A stretch of 64,000 nucleotides of DNA, taken from positions 1-64,000 of the forward strand of contig CAKKTI010000064.1 of assembly GCA_920105805.1 (NCBI GenBank), in the 5' to 3' direction. The stretch is from Condylostoma magnum. Its lineage: Eukaryota; Ciliophora; Heterotrichea; Heterotrichida; Condylostomatidae. Positions 13,501 through 26,109 of the stretch are shown piece after piece. The notes under the pieces were generated by a model that worked only from the letters and a program-made list of their open reading frames with translations, was not told where the DNA came from and made no database searches. The position numbers were made by a program, and so were the translations under genes. Each line of letters begins with the position of its first letter. The first letter of the stretch is position 1.

Positions 13501-14383
13501 TTTTACTCAACACGTTTTTATGTCTAAAACTATGGTTACTTTATTATCAATTTCATCCGATCTGTAGAGTCTACAGTTTAAATGAAGCTACTTATTATAT
13601 CCGTATATTTCCATTAAATTTAGGAACTATGTAGAATTAATTGATTCAAACTATATAGTAGGGAACGTATATTAACTTATTTCAAAGTTAAAACAGTTTA
13701 CTTATTATAAAGCTGGAAAATTATTAGTTGGGATGTCGTGATATGAAATGTATAAGTAAAAGTTGACTATATATACTAGTCTCCAATAAATCAAAAGTCA
13801 TTAGTACTGTAGTTTAGATATCTTGCTCTACTTAGATTTCATAAGGAATTGAATCAATATATCCCTGTAGAAGTGGATTAAGATGAGTTTAAATATTTGA
13901 GAAGAAATTTGCCAACTAAGGGGCCATATATCAGCTAATGACTGAATAAATAAAAATGATAAGCTATTTGTGCTATATCAAAATCTAATTAAATATCCAG
14001 TTTTCCATTTACAGCATTAAGTTTTGCTGATAATTAAATATCTTAGTTTATAATATCAAATATTAGCTTTCCACTCATTTCTCCAATTCACATTGTCTCA
14101 TACATAATATCCAATGACAACGTTGTGCCAGGTATCAAAAGTATCACTCATCTGGATTTAATAAAAAATAAGCTTAGTTAGCATTTAAATAAACATCTAA
14201 AAAGGTAAAATTTTATATTCCTATTAATTAACCCAAAAGCAAAATCTTCAGAAGGATTATTCCCTAAATATTTGAATAACCCTGGTAAATAAGTGTTTTT
14301 TACATTCACTTTTTCTATACTACTAATCTCAACCCTCCTTTATTTTCTACAGTAAGTGCCATTACTAGTAAAAAGCAAAACAT
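10539..14383 (-). CDS. BAR-GRAM-VASt membrane protein, LAM/Aster-like sterol transporter
   Basis: About 1,270 residues. A poorly conserved N-terminus is followed by a helical BAR-like domain (coding about 13370-12130), a GRAM domain (ILDSFSCAL...LQGRMHITTGHVLF, coding about 11690-11400), a VASt domain with VPYADSF and GIEFVKSVMAKGQIE (about 11330-10740), and a C-terminal membrane helix (LWYVIIALGIVVFYLF). This order matches yeast Lam/Sip3 proteins, which sit at ER contact sites and move sterols. The ATG at 14383 lies in TATAAAATG, 20 bp after the upstream stop. Joining it to the main frame (open from 14327) needs removal of about 23 nt, for which GT...AG at 14328-14350 fits; without an intron the first in-frame ATG is at 14105. 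The stop is TGA at 10539-10541. Confidence 0.82.
14328..14350 (-). other. Candidate 23-nt intron in the LAM-like gene
   Basis: A GT...AG stretch whose removal joins the short ATG frame starting at 14383 (a hydrophobic MFCFLLVMALT) to the main open frame of the GRAM/VASt gene. The ATG is supported by its TATAAAATG context and 20-bp spacing from the previous stop. The intron itself is inferred only from the frame change; other GT/AG choices of length 2 modulo 3 exist. Confidence 0.35.
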
Positions 14384-14403
14384 TTTATAATAACTTTATC
14401 TAC

Positions 14404-16347
14404 CTATTGAACCTTGATAAGCGAGTATATTTTTCTTATAAACATAAAAGTTGCTAAAAATCCAACAGTTCCGGTTACCAGTGCATAAAAAACTGATATC
14501 AATAACATGTACCCGAAGTACAGTACTAGTGACGAGAACCTTGTAAATTACAGCTCTGTTAAAAAGTATACAATCGCATAAGTAAACAAATAGGCTCCGG
14601 AGGAGCCTGAAACTCCAAAACTAAGTCACCACCACCTATAGTCTTCCCTACACAGTAAAATATAAGTCATAAGTATACTAACCTCAGCAGATGTGATGAT
14701 CAGTACAATAAAGCACAGAAACAAGAACCCAAACAGGTAGTAAAACAGATTATGATGCCACATAGATTTCATAACATACGACAACTCTATAAACATGCAT
14801 CCAAAGGGCAACGACCCCGCCATAAAGCAAATCACCTACAGTCGTTTTCCCCCGGGCAACATTTGGATCATCCTCGGAATTCTATGCACCTCACACGGAT
14901 TCTTAATTGGCTCCTTCCTAAACCCAATCGCAGAGCCTAAAAGCACCAAGGGGAGTGAAATTCCAAGTCAAAGTATCAAAAGAGTTATAAGTGTGGTAAA
15001 AGGAACACCACCTGAGCTTTCTTCAGCAAGTATGCAGATATTTATGATAAAAAATATACTGAAACTGCATGCAGGGACGAGTAGAGCAGTTCCTACCCCG
15101 TTTCTCTTCCAACTTGTATTTCCAAATAATTTGTATAGTCTGGCGGATATATAGCCTGCAAACACTCCCATGAAGGCGTAAAGTAAGAGCATTGTAGTTA
15201 GCAGGCCTCCTCTATGTGCCGGGGACAGAAATCCTAGGCACGCGAATATAAGAGTGACAAAAAACATTATAAGTATCTGCACACCCGAGCCTATTATTAT
15301 ACTGAACAATCCAGATAAATAAGGCCGCCTGAAAACTTCCCCATGCACTTATTTCCACCCTGTTTCATCACCACCCTCTAAATCTGCTCTTTCATTATAA
15401 TTATTGATATCTCTTTTTAAAGTACGGGATAGGATATGTGCAACCATTCCAGAAAGAAAAAGAACCATTGCAAAAGAGTTTATTATAGAGAGCCAGTGCA
15501 CTTCTTGACTATCGCCTTTCATGTATAGGTAAATGTCCCACCTTGAGGCCCATTCTGTGTCACTTTACTCGAAAGTTGTACTGTAGCTGAAAATGATCTT
15601 TTGTTGAAGTTGTTATGGGGGAATTCCCTGTATTTAAAATTCCTTTGGCTTATCTGTAAGTTCCTCAGGCATCATTATAATTTCTTCTGTCAGCTCATTG
15701 TTTATTATGTTAAGAAACTCCCGGAACTTAGAATCAGTACATCCGGGCTCGTTTTATGAAGTGCTTTGAATGCTAAAAGGCTCAACTAAAAACCCTACAA
15801 TTCTTCATTCTTTAATAGCGTCTGGAGAGTTACTTACATCATGAATTTTTAAGATTATATGAGCATGATTGTTGACAAAAATCTGCTTTCCTTATGTAAA
15901 GCCTATAGGGAATCCATCTTGGTAGTAAGAAAGCTTTTATAATCTGTCATTGTGTATCTAAGTTTTGCGAAGTCCTGAGGGAAGGTTATCTACTACCCAT
16001 GATGCTCTGTATTAATTTTGAATCATTCACTTCATATTTTTCATTTCCTCCTAGTTCTGAGATGTTTAGCACAGTTACTCGCACTAGGTGGACACATTCA
16101 TTAGGATTTCATATTTAGAAGACTCCATACGATCCCCACTCAGTACTTACCCGATGTTTTCTTACTGCTAGTTTACGTTCTTAGGCTTACAGAGATCTAA
16201 GTAGTAATAGTCAAATGGAAGCTAGGTTTCTGAGGAATCTAGTTTGTTTACAAAGAGATCTATTTTTTTACCTTCCTAATAGTTTTTAGGCATTACCCCC
16301 GGAAGATAGAAAGCTTAAGCTGAGATTAAGAAAAATATCCACCGCAT
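14404..16347 (-). CDS. TM9 superfamily protein (nonaspanin)
   Basis: 647 residues. It has a signal peptide, a lumenal domain starting [11 protein letters not shown]...[21 protein letters not shown] and GDRMES, then nine hydrophobic segments including [11 protein letters not shown] and EDYRWWW, and the C-terminal KIYSLIKVQ. Nonaspanins are Golgi/endosomal membrane proteins involved in sorting transmembrane cargo and in phagocytosis. The third Trp of RWWW is TGA (14626-14628). The family normally ends with KIYSxVKx; here the next codon is TAG (14404-14406), marking TAG as the stop. It starts 39 bp after the pyruvate-kinase-like stop. Confidence 0.95.
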
Positions 16348-16386
16348 TTTTATTATTTAGAGAATTTAAATGATACTTATAAAATA

Positions 16387-18000
16387 CTATCTAACCATAC
16401 ATATTTGTAATGCACAAGTATCACCAGCGTTGAAATTGTCTCTTGATCCTCCAATATACACAACTGTGTCTCCTATATCAACCAGTCTATGCTGTTTTGC
16501 AATGTCAAGTGATAAATCAACAAATCTGTCCTGATTATTCTAAGTATCCATGTAAGCGGGGTATACATTCCTAACTATCCTTAATTATCTCACTACTGAT
16601 AAACTGTTAGTAATGGCTAGTATAGGTACAGGAGGTTTGAATTTGCTAATTATACTAGCTGTTTTACCAGTTTCTGTGATAACTATAATCAGTTTGGCTT
16701 TTAAATTCATAACACTTCTTACTGCACAATAGCATATATTGTCAGCTACACTGATGTTTTACTACTAAACTAAAATTTTCTCGCATTCCTACTCATAACT
16801 TATATGCCGCTCAGCCTCAATGCAGATATTAATACAGGTCTATAAGGCTAGTATTGGATTTTTCCCATAAGCAGTTTCCCCTGACAGAAGAACAGCATCA
16901 CACCCATCATACACTGAGTTAGTAATATCACTCACTTCAGATCTACTAGGCAGTAGTTTATTTATCATTGAATCTAGAATTTATGTCGATACTACAACTG
17001 GCTTTCCTTACAAGTTGTAATCCTTTGTAATAGATTTCTGTATTCTGCATGCTTCTGACAGGGAAGTTTCTAAGGCTAAGGATCCTCTGCCTATAACAGT
17101 GCCTTCCAATAAGTCCATTAACTCGGGTAAAATTTCTAATATTTCCCCGCTTTGAATCCCTAGCATCTTCTTGCATTCTCCCACCTCAAAACTAAGTAGA
17201 GTGTTCAAATCCTCGAGATCTCTTACTTACTTGTATACTATAAAGTCTATATCATTGTTATATGCCCAGGTAATTTCCTTGATATCTTCGATATCAGTAG
17301 CATAACTTACAGCCTGTTCACTATTTTGCTTAAGAATTTTAACTGGTTTATGCGCAAAAAATTTGCAAGAGTTCTCAACCCTGCATACAACTAATTTCTT
17401 TAGTTTTGGAGATTTTGGAGTTTATCTTTTGGGACGTTCTTGTAAATTACTACTACTTCTAACAGCTGGTAATTCTGTTTTAATTTCTACATCTAGTGAG
17501 TTGGACTTTAGATTCTCAAGACTGTCAAATTTCCTTTTTTCTTCCCTTATAGAGCAAAATTCCTCCTTATACTCCTCAATATCTATAACAGTAAATATGA
17601 TTTTCCCAAAATCAACTAATAAAGTGTCCCCTTTTTCCACCATATCAGGGAATTCTTAATTATTACATAGTATCAGTTCCCTTGTGGTTGAAAACTTTGA
17701 ATCAGTGGTAACTTTTACAATATCCCCTGTTTTTAAATGGACTATTTCATCTGACTTAGGACTAATAAACCGTAGATTACTTTCTCGCAGTCCCAGCATT
17801 ACTCCGATTTATTTCCCAGTTATCCTCATAGCTTCTTTAAGATTAGCCATTACTGTGTCTAAATCAGTAATTGCTAAGAATCTACTGCTTAGTCTCACTG
17901 CGTCCATTCCTGTGTTGATTAAATCAACTATAACAGGAATAGAAATTGACGATCTTCCTAGGGTTACTATTATTTTAGTCTTACGTATATAAGGTTCCAT
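16387..18000 (-). CDS. Pyruvate kinase-like protein, probably catalytically inactive
   Basis: 537 residues that align along the whole pyruvate kinase fold: TKIIVTLG at the start, NTGMDAVRL, a B-domain insert, NNDIDFIVYKQVRD, GKPVVVSTQILDSM, SRSEVSDITNSVYDGCDAVL, SGETAYGKNP, and a C-domain with ISVADNICYCAV and ETGKTAS. Key active-site motifs are changed. The RxNxSHG loop reads RLSSRFL. The KIEN segment with the catalytic Lys and metal Glu is absent (MLGIQSGE). The GDLGxE metal Asp becomes GSLALE. The frame is intact, so this is a pseudoenzyme rather than a broken gene; a regulatory role is inference. Stop TAG at 16387-16389. Confidence 0.88.
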
Positions 18001-18019
18001 TTTTAATGTTAAAACTATA

Positions 18020-18307
18020 TCAAATTTTATACTTCTCTCCTGGCTTAAGTAGTACTACAGTGTCTTATGTATGGAAGCACTCTTATTAAAACTTACTTCT
18101 ATATATAGAACTGAGCAAAATTGATAAAAAAATGCATAAAAGGACAACTATTGCTAGATTATCAGCCAAATATCCACATGAGTCTCTTATTCACTGTGAT
18201 AGCATTCCAAATTTAGGCCTCATTAAATCATCTTCGCCTTACTCCCTATACTCGTTCACTCTTAAAGCATCAATTCCTAGTATTAAGAAACACAGCCAAT
18301 GTGTCAT
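18020..18307 (-). CDS. Small membrane protein of unknown function
   Basis: 95 residues filling the gap between the MOK and pyruvate-kinase-like genes on the same strand. The N-terminus is hydrophobic (WLCFLILGIDAL), and a longer transmembrane segment follows at about residues 51-69 (IVVLLCIFLSILLSSIY). The middle is charged and contains MRPKFGMLSQW, where W is TGA. It ends at TGA (18020-18022), 19 bp before the next ATG. No family recognised. Support comes from position, composition and spacing rather than homology. Confidence 0.5.
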
Positions 18308-18347
18308 ATTTTTAACAAATTATTCATAAACAGGCGCTACTAATTTA

Positions 18348-19502
<1,155 letters not shown>

Positions 19503-19770
19503 CGGATTTGTTAAAAAATATTATGGTGAATGAATATACTAGAATAATTTATAGAGGTGTATTTGATGCTGAAAACAATGCGCTAATACTTTAAAATAGG
19601 TTTTAAGGGAAGATAGATAAGAGTGGTTTCACCTAATTTTCACTGTATAAAACACCCCATATAAAATCTAACTTAAAAAATATTCATAGATTTTATTATA
19701 ACTTATTACTATATACTTACAACACTTCTAGATTTGTTAAAACCGTATAACTATAACAACATAATCAATT

Positions 19771-21225
19771 ATGGCAAGTCAAGGAATTAAGATGGAACCA
19801 ATTCCCTATACAGTAGCTTTAATTAAACCAGATACAGTAGTTAATGAAGAAAGAGTGAATGAAATTTTAGACAAAATAGAAGAAGATGGCTTAACAATAT
19901 ACGAAAGAGAAACACGAATCCTAGATAGAGAAGATGCGTTAAATCTATTTGCAAAGTTTAAGCACAGAGATTTTTTCTAAGAACTATGCGACTACATTAC
20001 AAGCGGCCCAGTAGAAATCTTACTATTAACTCAGCATGAAGGGGACCCAATATCAAAATGAAAACAAATAATAGGACCCTCTGATCCAATATTAGCAAAG
20101 TAACAATCCCCTAACTCCCTAAGAGCCCTATACGGTACTTCTCTTGTAAAGAATGAGTTTCATGGAAGCGATGATAACAGACAGGCTAATAGAGAACGTG
20201 ATATATTCGATTTGCCAGTCCCAGTAAAGGAGCCAGACTTTCAATACGATAAATACAAGATTACTCTAGACACATTGCTTCACTTCTTATATCCTCCGCA
20301 CTTAGAGCATAGTGATATTGTTGGAAGATTAGACATTTTTGCTACATATGGGCCCATAGTAAACTGGCACTCTGTAGATACTGGATGCTTCTGTAGAAAT
20401 TGCTTAAGAGTTGGCTAGAGAAAGCTAAGAGAGTAGTTTGGGCTTAGCACGTTTAGAGGTGCTAATAAGATAAACGATCATCCTTAAAGACTGCTGCTAG
20501 AAGACGATATAAGTGAACTTTGGCCGGAATTCTGTGAAAGTTGCTAGTACCACTGTGAAAATTACTCGCATTTGCCCAGCGGGAGGGGAGGGTAGCATCT
20601 TCTAGCAGATTTGGAGATTAATAATTTGATTCATGAGATGAATAGAGCTGATATTGAAGAGTTGCTAATTGCTGTGAAGGGCAGTACTGGGAAGACTATG
20701 ATGTAAACTGTAGATATTACTTTGCCCTAGGAAATTCAATATACTTTGGACTAGGTAAAAATTTTACTTAAGGACTTAGAGGTTGACTATTTTGGCCGGC
20801 TTAGCTTTTATGATATGTAAAAAGTTGTACTAAAGGATAGGCAGAGTAGATTGAGCTATTGAATTAGTAAAATTACTGGAAAACCTATTCAACAGATACC
20901 AAGAGCCGGGATCAATGTGAAAGATTTAAGTGAAAAGGAATTGATGCCTTTATCATTAACTCAAAAGCCTAAGAATATTACTAATTTAACAACTAAATAA
21001 GACCCAAGTATTGTTGATATGCCTAAATTAGGGCCAAATGGACAAAAAGTGGCATAATTTAAGAGATTGCATAGAGATAGCAGCCAAATTGCATCTTTCC
21101 ATGAACTCAATAATATTGATACTGCAAATAATGTCTTTTTATTAAGAGAGTATGTTCCAGGAAGACATGGGGGATGGGATAATTATATTTCGTTAAAAGG
21201 ATCGTCAAGAAGACCTAAAAAGTAA
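19771..21225 (+). CDS. NME5/RSP23-like nucleoside diphosphate kinase-domain ciliary protein
   Basis: 484 residues. Residues about 10-145 are an NDP-kinase domain: VALIKPDTV, FFQELCDYITSGPVEILLL, IIGPSDP, SLRALYG and the active-site stretch FHGSDD with the catalytic His. The SLRALYG-x-HGSD layout is that of NME5/radial spoke protein 23. A long C-terminal region has a Cys-rich patch (GCFCRNCLRV, CESCQYHC) and a half EF-hand-like element (DVEYF/GRLSFYDM region). It probably works in the axoneme. Trp at SKWKQII is TGA. It ends RRPKK with TAA-TAA (21223-21228); the next in-frame TGA is about 190 bp downstream, so TAA must terminate here. Confidence 0.85.
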
Positions 21226-21460
21226 TAACAATTTTTATAACATTACATTGTATGTGTTCATAATAATTAACTCTCTTTATTATTTACTTAATTCACCTTA
21301 TTATATGTTTACAGGGTATAATAAATAAAACAAATTGCTTTTAGTTGGATGCATGTACCTATTTAAGTTAATAAACTAACCTTTAAATACGTAATCTCCA
21401 TATGAAATGTTAACTAATTAACCAAAACCAATATAATAAACAAAACCCATTATATCAAAA

Positions 21461-23386
21461 TTATAACTTGTAATATTTAGAATGGCCTGGCTTTAGATTC
21501 ACCGGCTGTCTTTTTCTAATATCCTCTGAATACCACTACTTCTCAACTCGATTCATTACATGCTTTACTGACGAACTACGCTTTTAGGCATCAAATAAAG
21601 CAGACTAGCATTTTAAATTCACTATTTTATTCTAAACTTGACTAATTTGTATTTTTACCTTAGTAATTTATTATTGTGATACTTACGATTAAAGTAAAAT
21701 CTACAGTTTTTCTAGTTCTTATTACAAACTCTCGATTTAATTAGCTGATTCTTAATTATTTAAATTTTTAACACATTACAGGTTAATAGGTGATATGTCT
21801 GAATCGCTGGGCAAATTACTTTTGAATAATAAGTTAATATTATCTTTTTTAGTATTAACATTCAATGAGTTTTACTTCTATAGTAAATTATTACGTAAAG
21901 GTAGTTTTTAGGTCTGAATAAACTCTAGCTTTTCTTCATCATATATAGATTTAAAAGGTCTGGGTGGTTTACAGTTATTTTCTCTAAAAATTTGCTTAAA
22001 ATTATGTTTCTCTCCTTGATTTTCTTTATTATTCCTTCTTTAAACCCTTAAAATTAGTTTTGTATCTCCAATATTCAAAATTTCTTACTTTACTTAATTA
22101 CCCACTCGGTTATTAGTAATTCGAATTAATTGCTTTCGGCATTTAACTAAATCTTCAAAATCGCAGTTAATAGCTTTAGTAAATCCCTTAAAATTGTTAA
22201 GTTCTTAATTTAGCGCATTTTCTTAAGTTCTTAGTTTTTCTTAATGTCTCATTTCAGTGCTCCTAAAATCTTCTATTACCATCAATTATCTGTCTTAAGT
22301 CAAGAGCAACTCTTCTACTTTATCCTCGATAGTAAAGCACTCTAAATAAGAATTCATATCAGAGAATCTACTCTCACTTCTGTCATCTCTATTGGGCATT
22401 TAAAGCTGAAAGGTTTCTGGCTGCATAAAATCATTGAGATTTTGCATTGTATAGCTTAAAGCTCAGTTTAGTTAGTCTAATTTGTCCTCTAACTAAAAAT
22501 TAGAGTTGATTGAGGTTGGGGAAATACTCATATTTTTAAAATATTAGAAGAAATGTTATTAGTTTACCAGAAATGACTTTGTGTATTCTCTTTCGAAAAA
22601 GGTTTGAATCGGAACACCTATATCCTTTAATTAATCGAGGACTCGTATTGATATTTACAATTTGCCTTTTGTATCCTCGATTTCTGTTTAAAATTGCTAG
22701 CATATTTTATTCAGCTTAGTGTTAGATTGCTGAAGTTTTATCTTCTATGTATTTACAGAATTTAATTGTACCTTTAGTTCTTTTATAACATTACAGTTAT
22801 TTTCTAGTACTTTTTAGTAGTTTCCTTTTATTAGTTATGACTTACTCATATTCTAAGTTAACTTTTCTTTATACTTTTGCAATTTTGCCTTGTAATATTC
22901 AATCTTACTTTTAAGTTTTGCTTCTATTTAATCATTTTTATGGAATATTATATGCTCGTTCTAAAGGTCAATTGTAGATTGATAAACAATTGTAATAGCA
23001 TATGAAACAGTACGCAATAGTTTCTTAATTTTTTCGTTATTTTCAGTCAAACTGATTATTTCCTCTTTGATCAAATTTACAAAAGCATCTGTATCTTTAT
23101 TCTTCCAGGCATGAATCTTGAGTCTTAGTTAATCTGCTATTTAGTCTAAATGCCTTTTCCTTGGTTATTAACTTTATATTATGTCTTTAGCTTTTACTGA
23201 AGAATTAATCGATACACTGCGGTTCTGCTTTCTTTGCATTTAGGAATAGTGTGATAAACTAGACTTTATGCCTAGTTTATTGGATTGAATATTGTTTAAC
23301 GCCTATTGAGGGCTTTATCTTGCTCTATTTCTTATATTCTCTAGAGACAGAGAGGAGTTTAAGAAGCTTGTATTTAGTCCTAACAT
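21461..23386 (-). CDS. Long coiled-coil protein, unknown function
   Basis: 641 residues in one frame. A Ser/Asn/Gln-rich N-terminal 70 residues is followed by long heptad-repeat segments (for example KIKKLLRTVSYA, IEYYKAKLQKYKEKL, LQQSNTKLNKICQQFQ), a middle linker with PTSINSN, and further coils. It ends near VNLKPGHSKYYKL with TAA (21461-21463) or the TGA two codons later. No family-specific motif is seen; structural proteins of basal bodies or cortex often look like this. It converges with the NME5-like gene (233 bp gap). Confidence 0.7.
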
Positions 23387-24374
23387 TTATTAGCAAATTT
23401 GAGCCTATGGATAAATAGTGTAAATATTTGTTTGAAAGTAGTAAAAGGGTTAATATTTTAAAGGAATTAAACGCCTAACATAAGTTAGATTATATTATTA
23501 AGGGTTTAATACAATTAATTGATCTTTAGGTCATAAATTGTTTAAATATAAAGGTTTATCCATTATAAGATGTTTTGTACTTCTTTTAACAATTATAATG
23601 CTTTTTACAGCAATTAAAAGTCTATTTGAAGGGTAGTAGCTCAGCACTCCCAGTCTCCATGAAAAGTACCACTGTATAATAGATTGCTGTTATTTCTAAC
23701 TAGTAGTTGTTTATACTAAAACTGGCACACTGGGCCGTTATTTGGTACTTTTTAGTAAATATTACACAAGGATGGTTTAATTATAAAAATACTCGTTTGA
23801 TGAGAGATATTTGGTAATTTGCATTGTTTTACAATATAAATAACTAATATCCTACGGAAATAAATAGCATAAATATTTTCTCTTATATTAAAGGTGTTTT
23901 CCTGGTATTAGTGCATATTTTCGATTAGCAATTGGAATTTACTAAAATCACCTTTTCCCTTGAAGCATATTAAACTGTTATTATTTCTCTTTCCACTTGC
24001 AAAGAAATATAGTCACCCTTAAAATTCTCTAACTTCTAATCAGAGTATAAATTTATTTCTTTTACTCGGTATTGTAAACAATTGTATTGAATAAATGAAT
24101 CTTCTATATAATAAATGCATTCTATATTATGTGATTTAATCTAAAACATGCTAACTTTAAAGTATAGCATAATAGTAATAACGGTTACTTAAATATATTG
24201 AATTTTGAAAGTATGATTAATCAAGAGTTAACATATAAGGAAATATTGGCTAAGAGAAAGTTATACTCAAACAATCAGATAAGATAACTAGACTTTATTT
24301 AGTATATATAAAAAGGAATTATTGACATTTAATAACAGTCAACGCAATATGAAATCAACTGCTTAATCTACCTA
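23387..24374. other. Intergenic region with a GC-richer island
   Basis: About 990 bp between the start of the coiled-coil gene and the 3' end of the methyltransferase gene (both minus). Most is very AT-rich. A GC-richer island at about 23625-23755 is described separately. A short plus frame from about 24212 (starting MINQELTYKEIL) runs into the antisense of the methyltransferase and is not accepted. Confidence 0.4.
23625..23755. ncRNA. Candidate structured non-coding RNA (class unknown)
   Basis: An island clearly richer in G and C than its surroundings, in an otherwise gene-free region. It contains a perfect 10-bp inverted repeat, AAAAGTACCA (23662-23671) with TGGTACTTTT (23743-23752), and a second complementary pair, CCCAGT near 23650 with ACTGGG near 23729-23735. 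No match to tRNA, U1-U6, SRP or 5S could be established by eye, and the transcribed strand is unknown. Small structured RNA genes often stand out in this way in AT-rich genomes. Confidence 0.3.
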
Positions 24375-25205
24375 CTATTCTCTACGTCTGGCTACAATAA
24401 GGCAATCTACTGAATCATCGCTTATAAAAGTGTTAAGTGGGCCTTACTGAAATAGTTCTTGATCTTAAGGTCTAGGAATATGTCTTTCAACTGTAGCCTC
24501 ATACCCATTTTCCTGAAACGCATCTATATAGAACTATTTACTATGTAAATTTGTTTCGAATCCAATGGTCTCTTCTTCACCTACAAAAAATGTAACTGAT
24601 CTCCTTTTATTTTCAAAATCTGATGTAAAGTAAGCTCCTAGTTATTTTTCATACTCAATAGGTAGCCTTTCATAAGAAGTTAAATCTCCATTACTTACAA
24701 TAGTAATAACTATTCCATTAGGAGCTAAAAATTGACCCTAATTATTAATAATCAACTTCATTTCCTCAAATGTTCTGAAATAGGTAAAAACTCATTAATT
24801 AACTATTATGTCAAACTTTTATTCGCCTAATGCATCACTTAGGGTCTAGAAATTAGCAATGTCAGCTTTATTTACTTAATAATTATCAAACTATGTTCTT
24901 TAAAGTAAATGTCTTGTCCTTTAGACCATGTCCTCACTTAAATCTAAGCAAGCAATGTAATCAATGCCATGCTATAGAAGAACAGAAGCTAGTACTCCAG
25001 TTCCGCATGGCAAATCTAAAATTCTTTTGGATTCCAGGGAACCATGGTATTTCTTTGCAAGCTCTATTATGCTATTCCTCTCAGTTAGCTTTATAAGACA
25101 AGACTGAATTTAGTCAAATCTGGCTGTATTTTCTGGATCTAGAACATACTCTTGTTATATAGAATCTTCTTAGTTTGAATTTGATGCTTGAGTAGTTGAC
25201 TCCAT
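24375..25205 (-). CDS. Class I SAM-dependent methyltransferase
   Basis: 276 residues. Motif I is ILDLPCGTGVLA (about residue 52), the acidic motif II end is CLDLSEDMV, motif III ANFQTL and motif IV FDIIVNQWVFTYF, followed by APNGIVIT. This is the standard Rossmann methyltransferase order (methyltransferase-11/25-like). The substrate cannot be told from sequence. The Trp in NQWVF is TGA. It ends RRRE then TAG-TAG (24372-24377). Confidence 0.85.
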
Positions 25206-26109
25206 TTCACCCAATAGATTTAATATGAAAATTAGATGAAGAAATTAAAGAATGATTATAAAATAACTGTTTGATTAGTTACTGTATAAGAAACGACTAA
25301 AATAATTTTATTTATAAATGGGAGTAGATTCATTTTTTTAGTCGGGTTGTCAAAATAAGGCTCTTCACAATCTTATTCCATTTCAGAATATTAAAATAAT
25401 TATTATGTATTGTTGAATTATTAGTCATTTTGTTCAACTTGTGGGCGATAAAGGTATAAAGATACAACATTTGTAAAGAGTAGTTAATATAAGGGAATTT
25501 AATTTCGTAGTAGATATTGAAGAATTATATTTCATCTTATAGATGGATATAACAAACTATTTTTCGTAAATCCATAATTTTATTTTGTATTATTAACTTC
25601 TATTATTAGAGCAAATACATAAATCTACACTACTTTAACTTGTTTATAATTTTGTTACTATTGATGAAGAACGCTGTCAAATATGCTTGACGTGCATTTA
25701 TAGTCGTATTGAGGTTTGTCAAATTAGTTAATATCCAAATAAGTCATAATGCCAAATAATATTGACTTTCCTGATAATTCTTTAACTAACACTTCATCTC
25801 CTAAAAATGCGCCAAAAATATAATTAAATCCTGATTAAAGATTATTAATTTTACTTGTATGGAATTCAGCTTATATTGTAATTGAGGGCAATTTATTCAA
25901 GGAGGGAACAGCAACAATACAAAACAGTAAATATTGTCTTTAGAGATATACTAAAATATCATTTTATTTGATTATAATAACATTATATAAAACAAACTTA
26001 TACTTATAATTAGAGAATTTATTAAATGCAAATTTTCTCTGTATACCATTCTAGATTAGAATTTATTAAATGTACCTTAAATTACAAAAAATGTAAGAAT
26101 TATATACTA
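25206..26109. other. AT-rich intergenic region, no supported gene
   Basis: About 900 bp between a minus and a plus gene, so it holds both promoters. A plus frame from 25318 (MGVDSFF..., with ERCQICLTC around residue 125) is open for some 260 codons, but its composition is that of random AT-rich DNA under a code with few stops. It was left out. Confidence 0.35.

Noticed and set aside
17363-17992. Plus-strand frames over the pyruvate kinase-like gene
   Set aside because: Shadows of the minus-strand coding sequence, which aligns to a known fold over its whole length.
23625-23755. 5S rRNA gene on the minus strand
   Set aside because: Only a short likeness in the 3' half; the 5' half does not form the closing helix and conserved loops are missing.
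24212-24540. Plus-strand frame starting MINQELTYKEIL
   Set aside because: Runs into the antisense of the methyltransferase gene. The first 30 codons look protein-like, but nothing supports expression.
25318-26100. Long plus-strand frame starting MGVDSFF
   Set aside because: Starts in a favourable context (TATAAATGGG), but composition is that of random AT-rich DNA and no domain is seen. Left as a possibility only.
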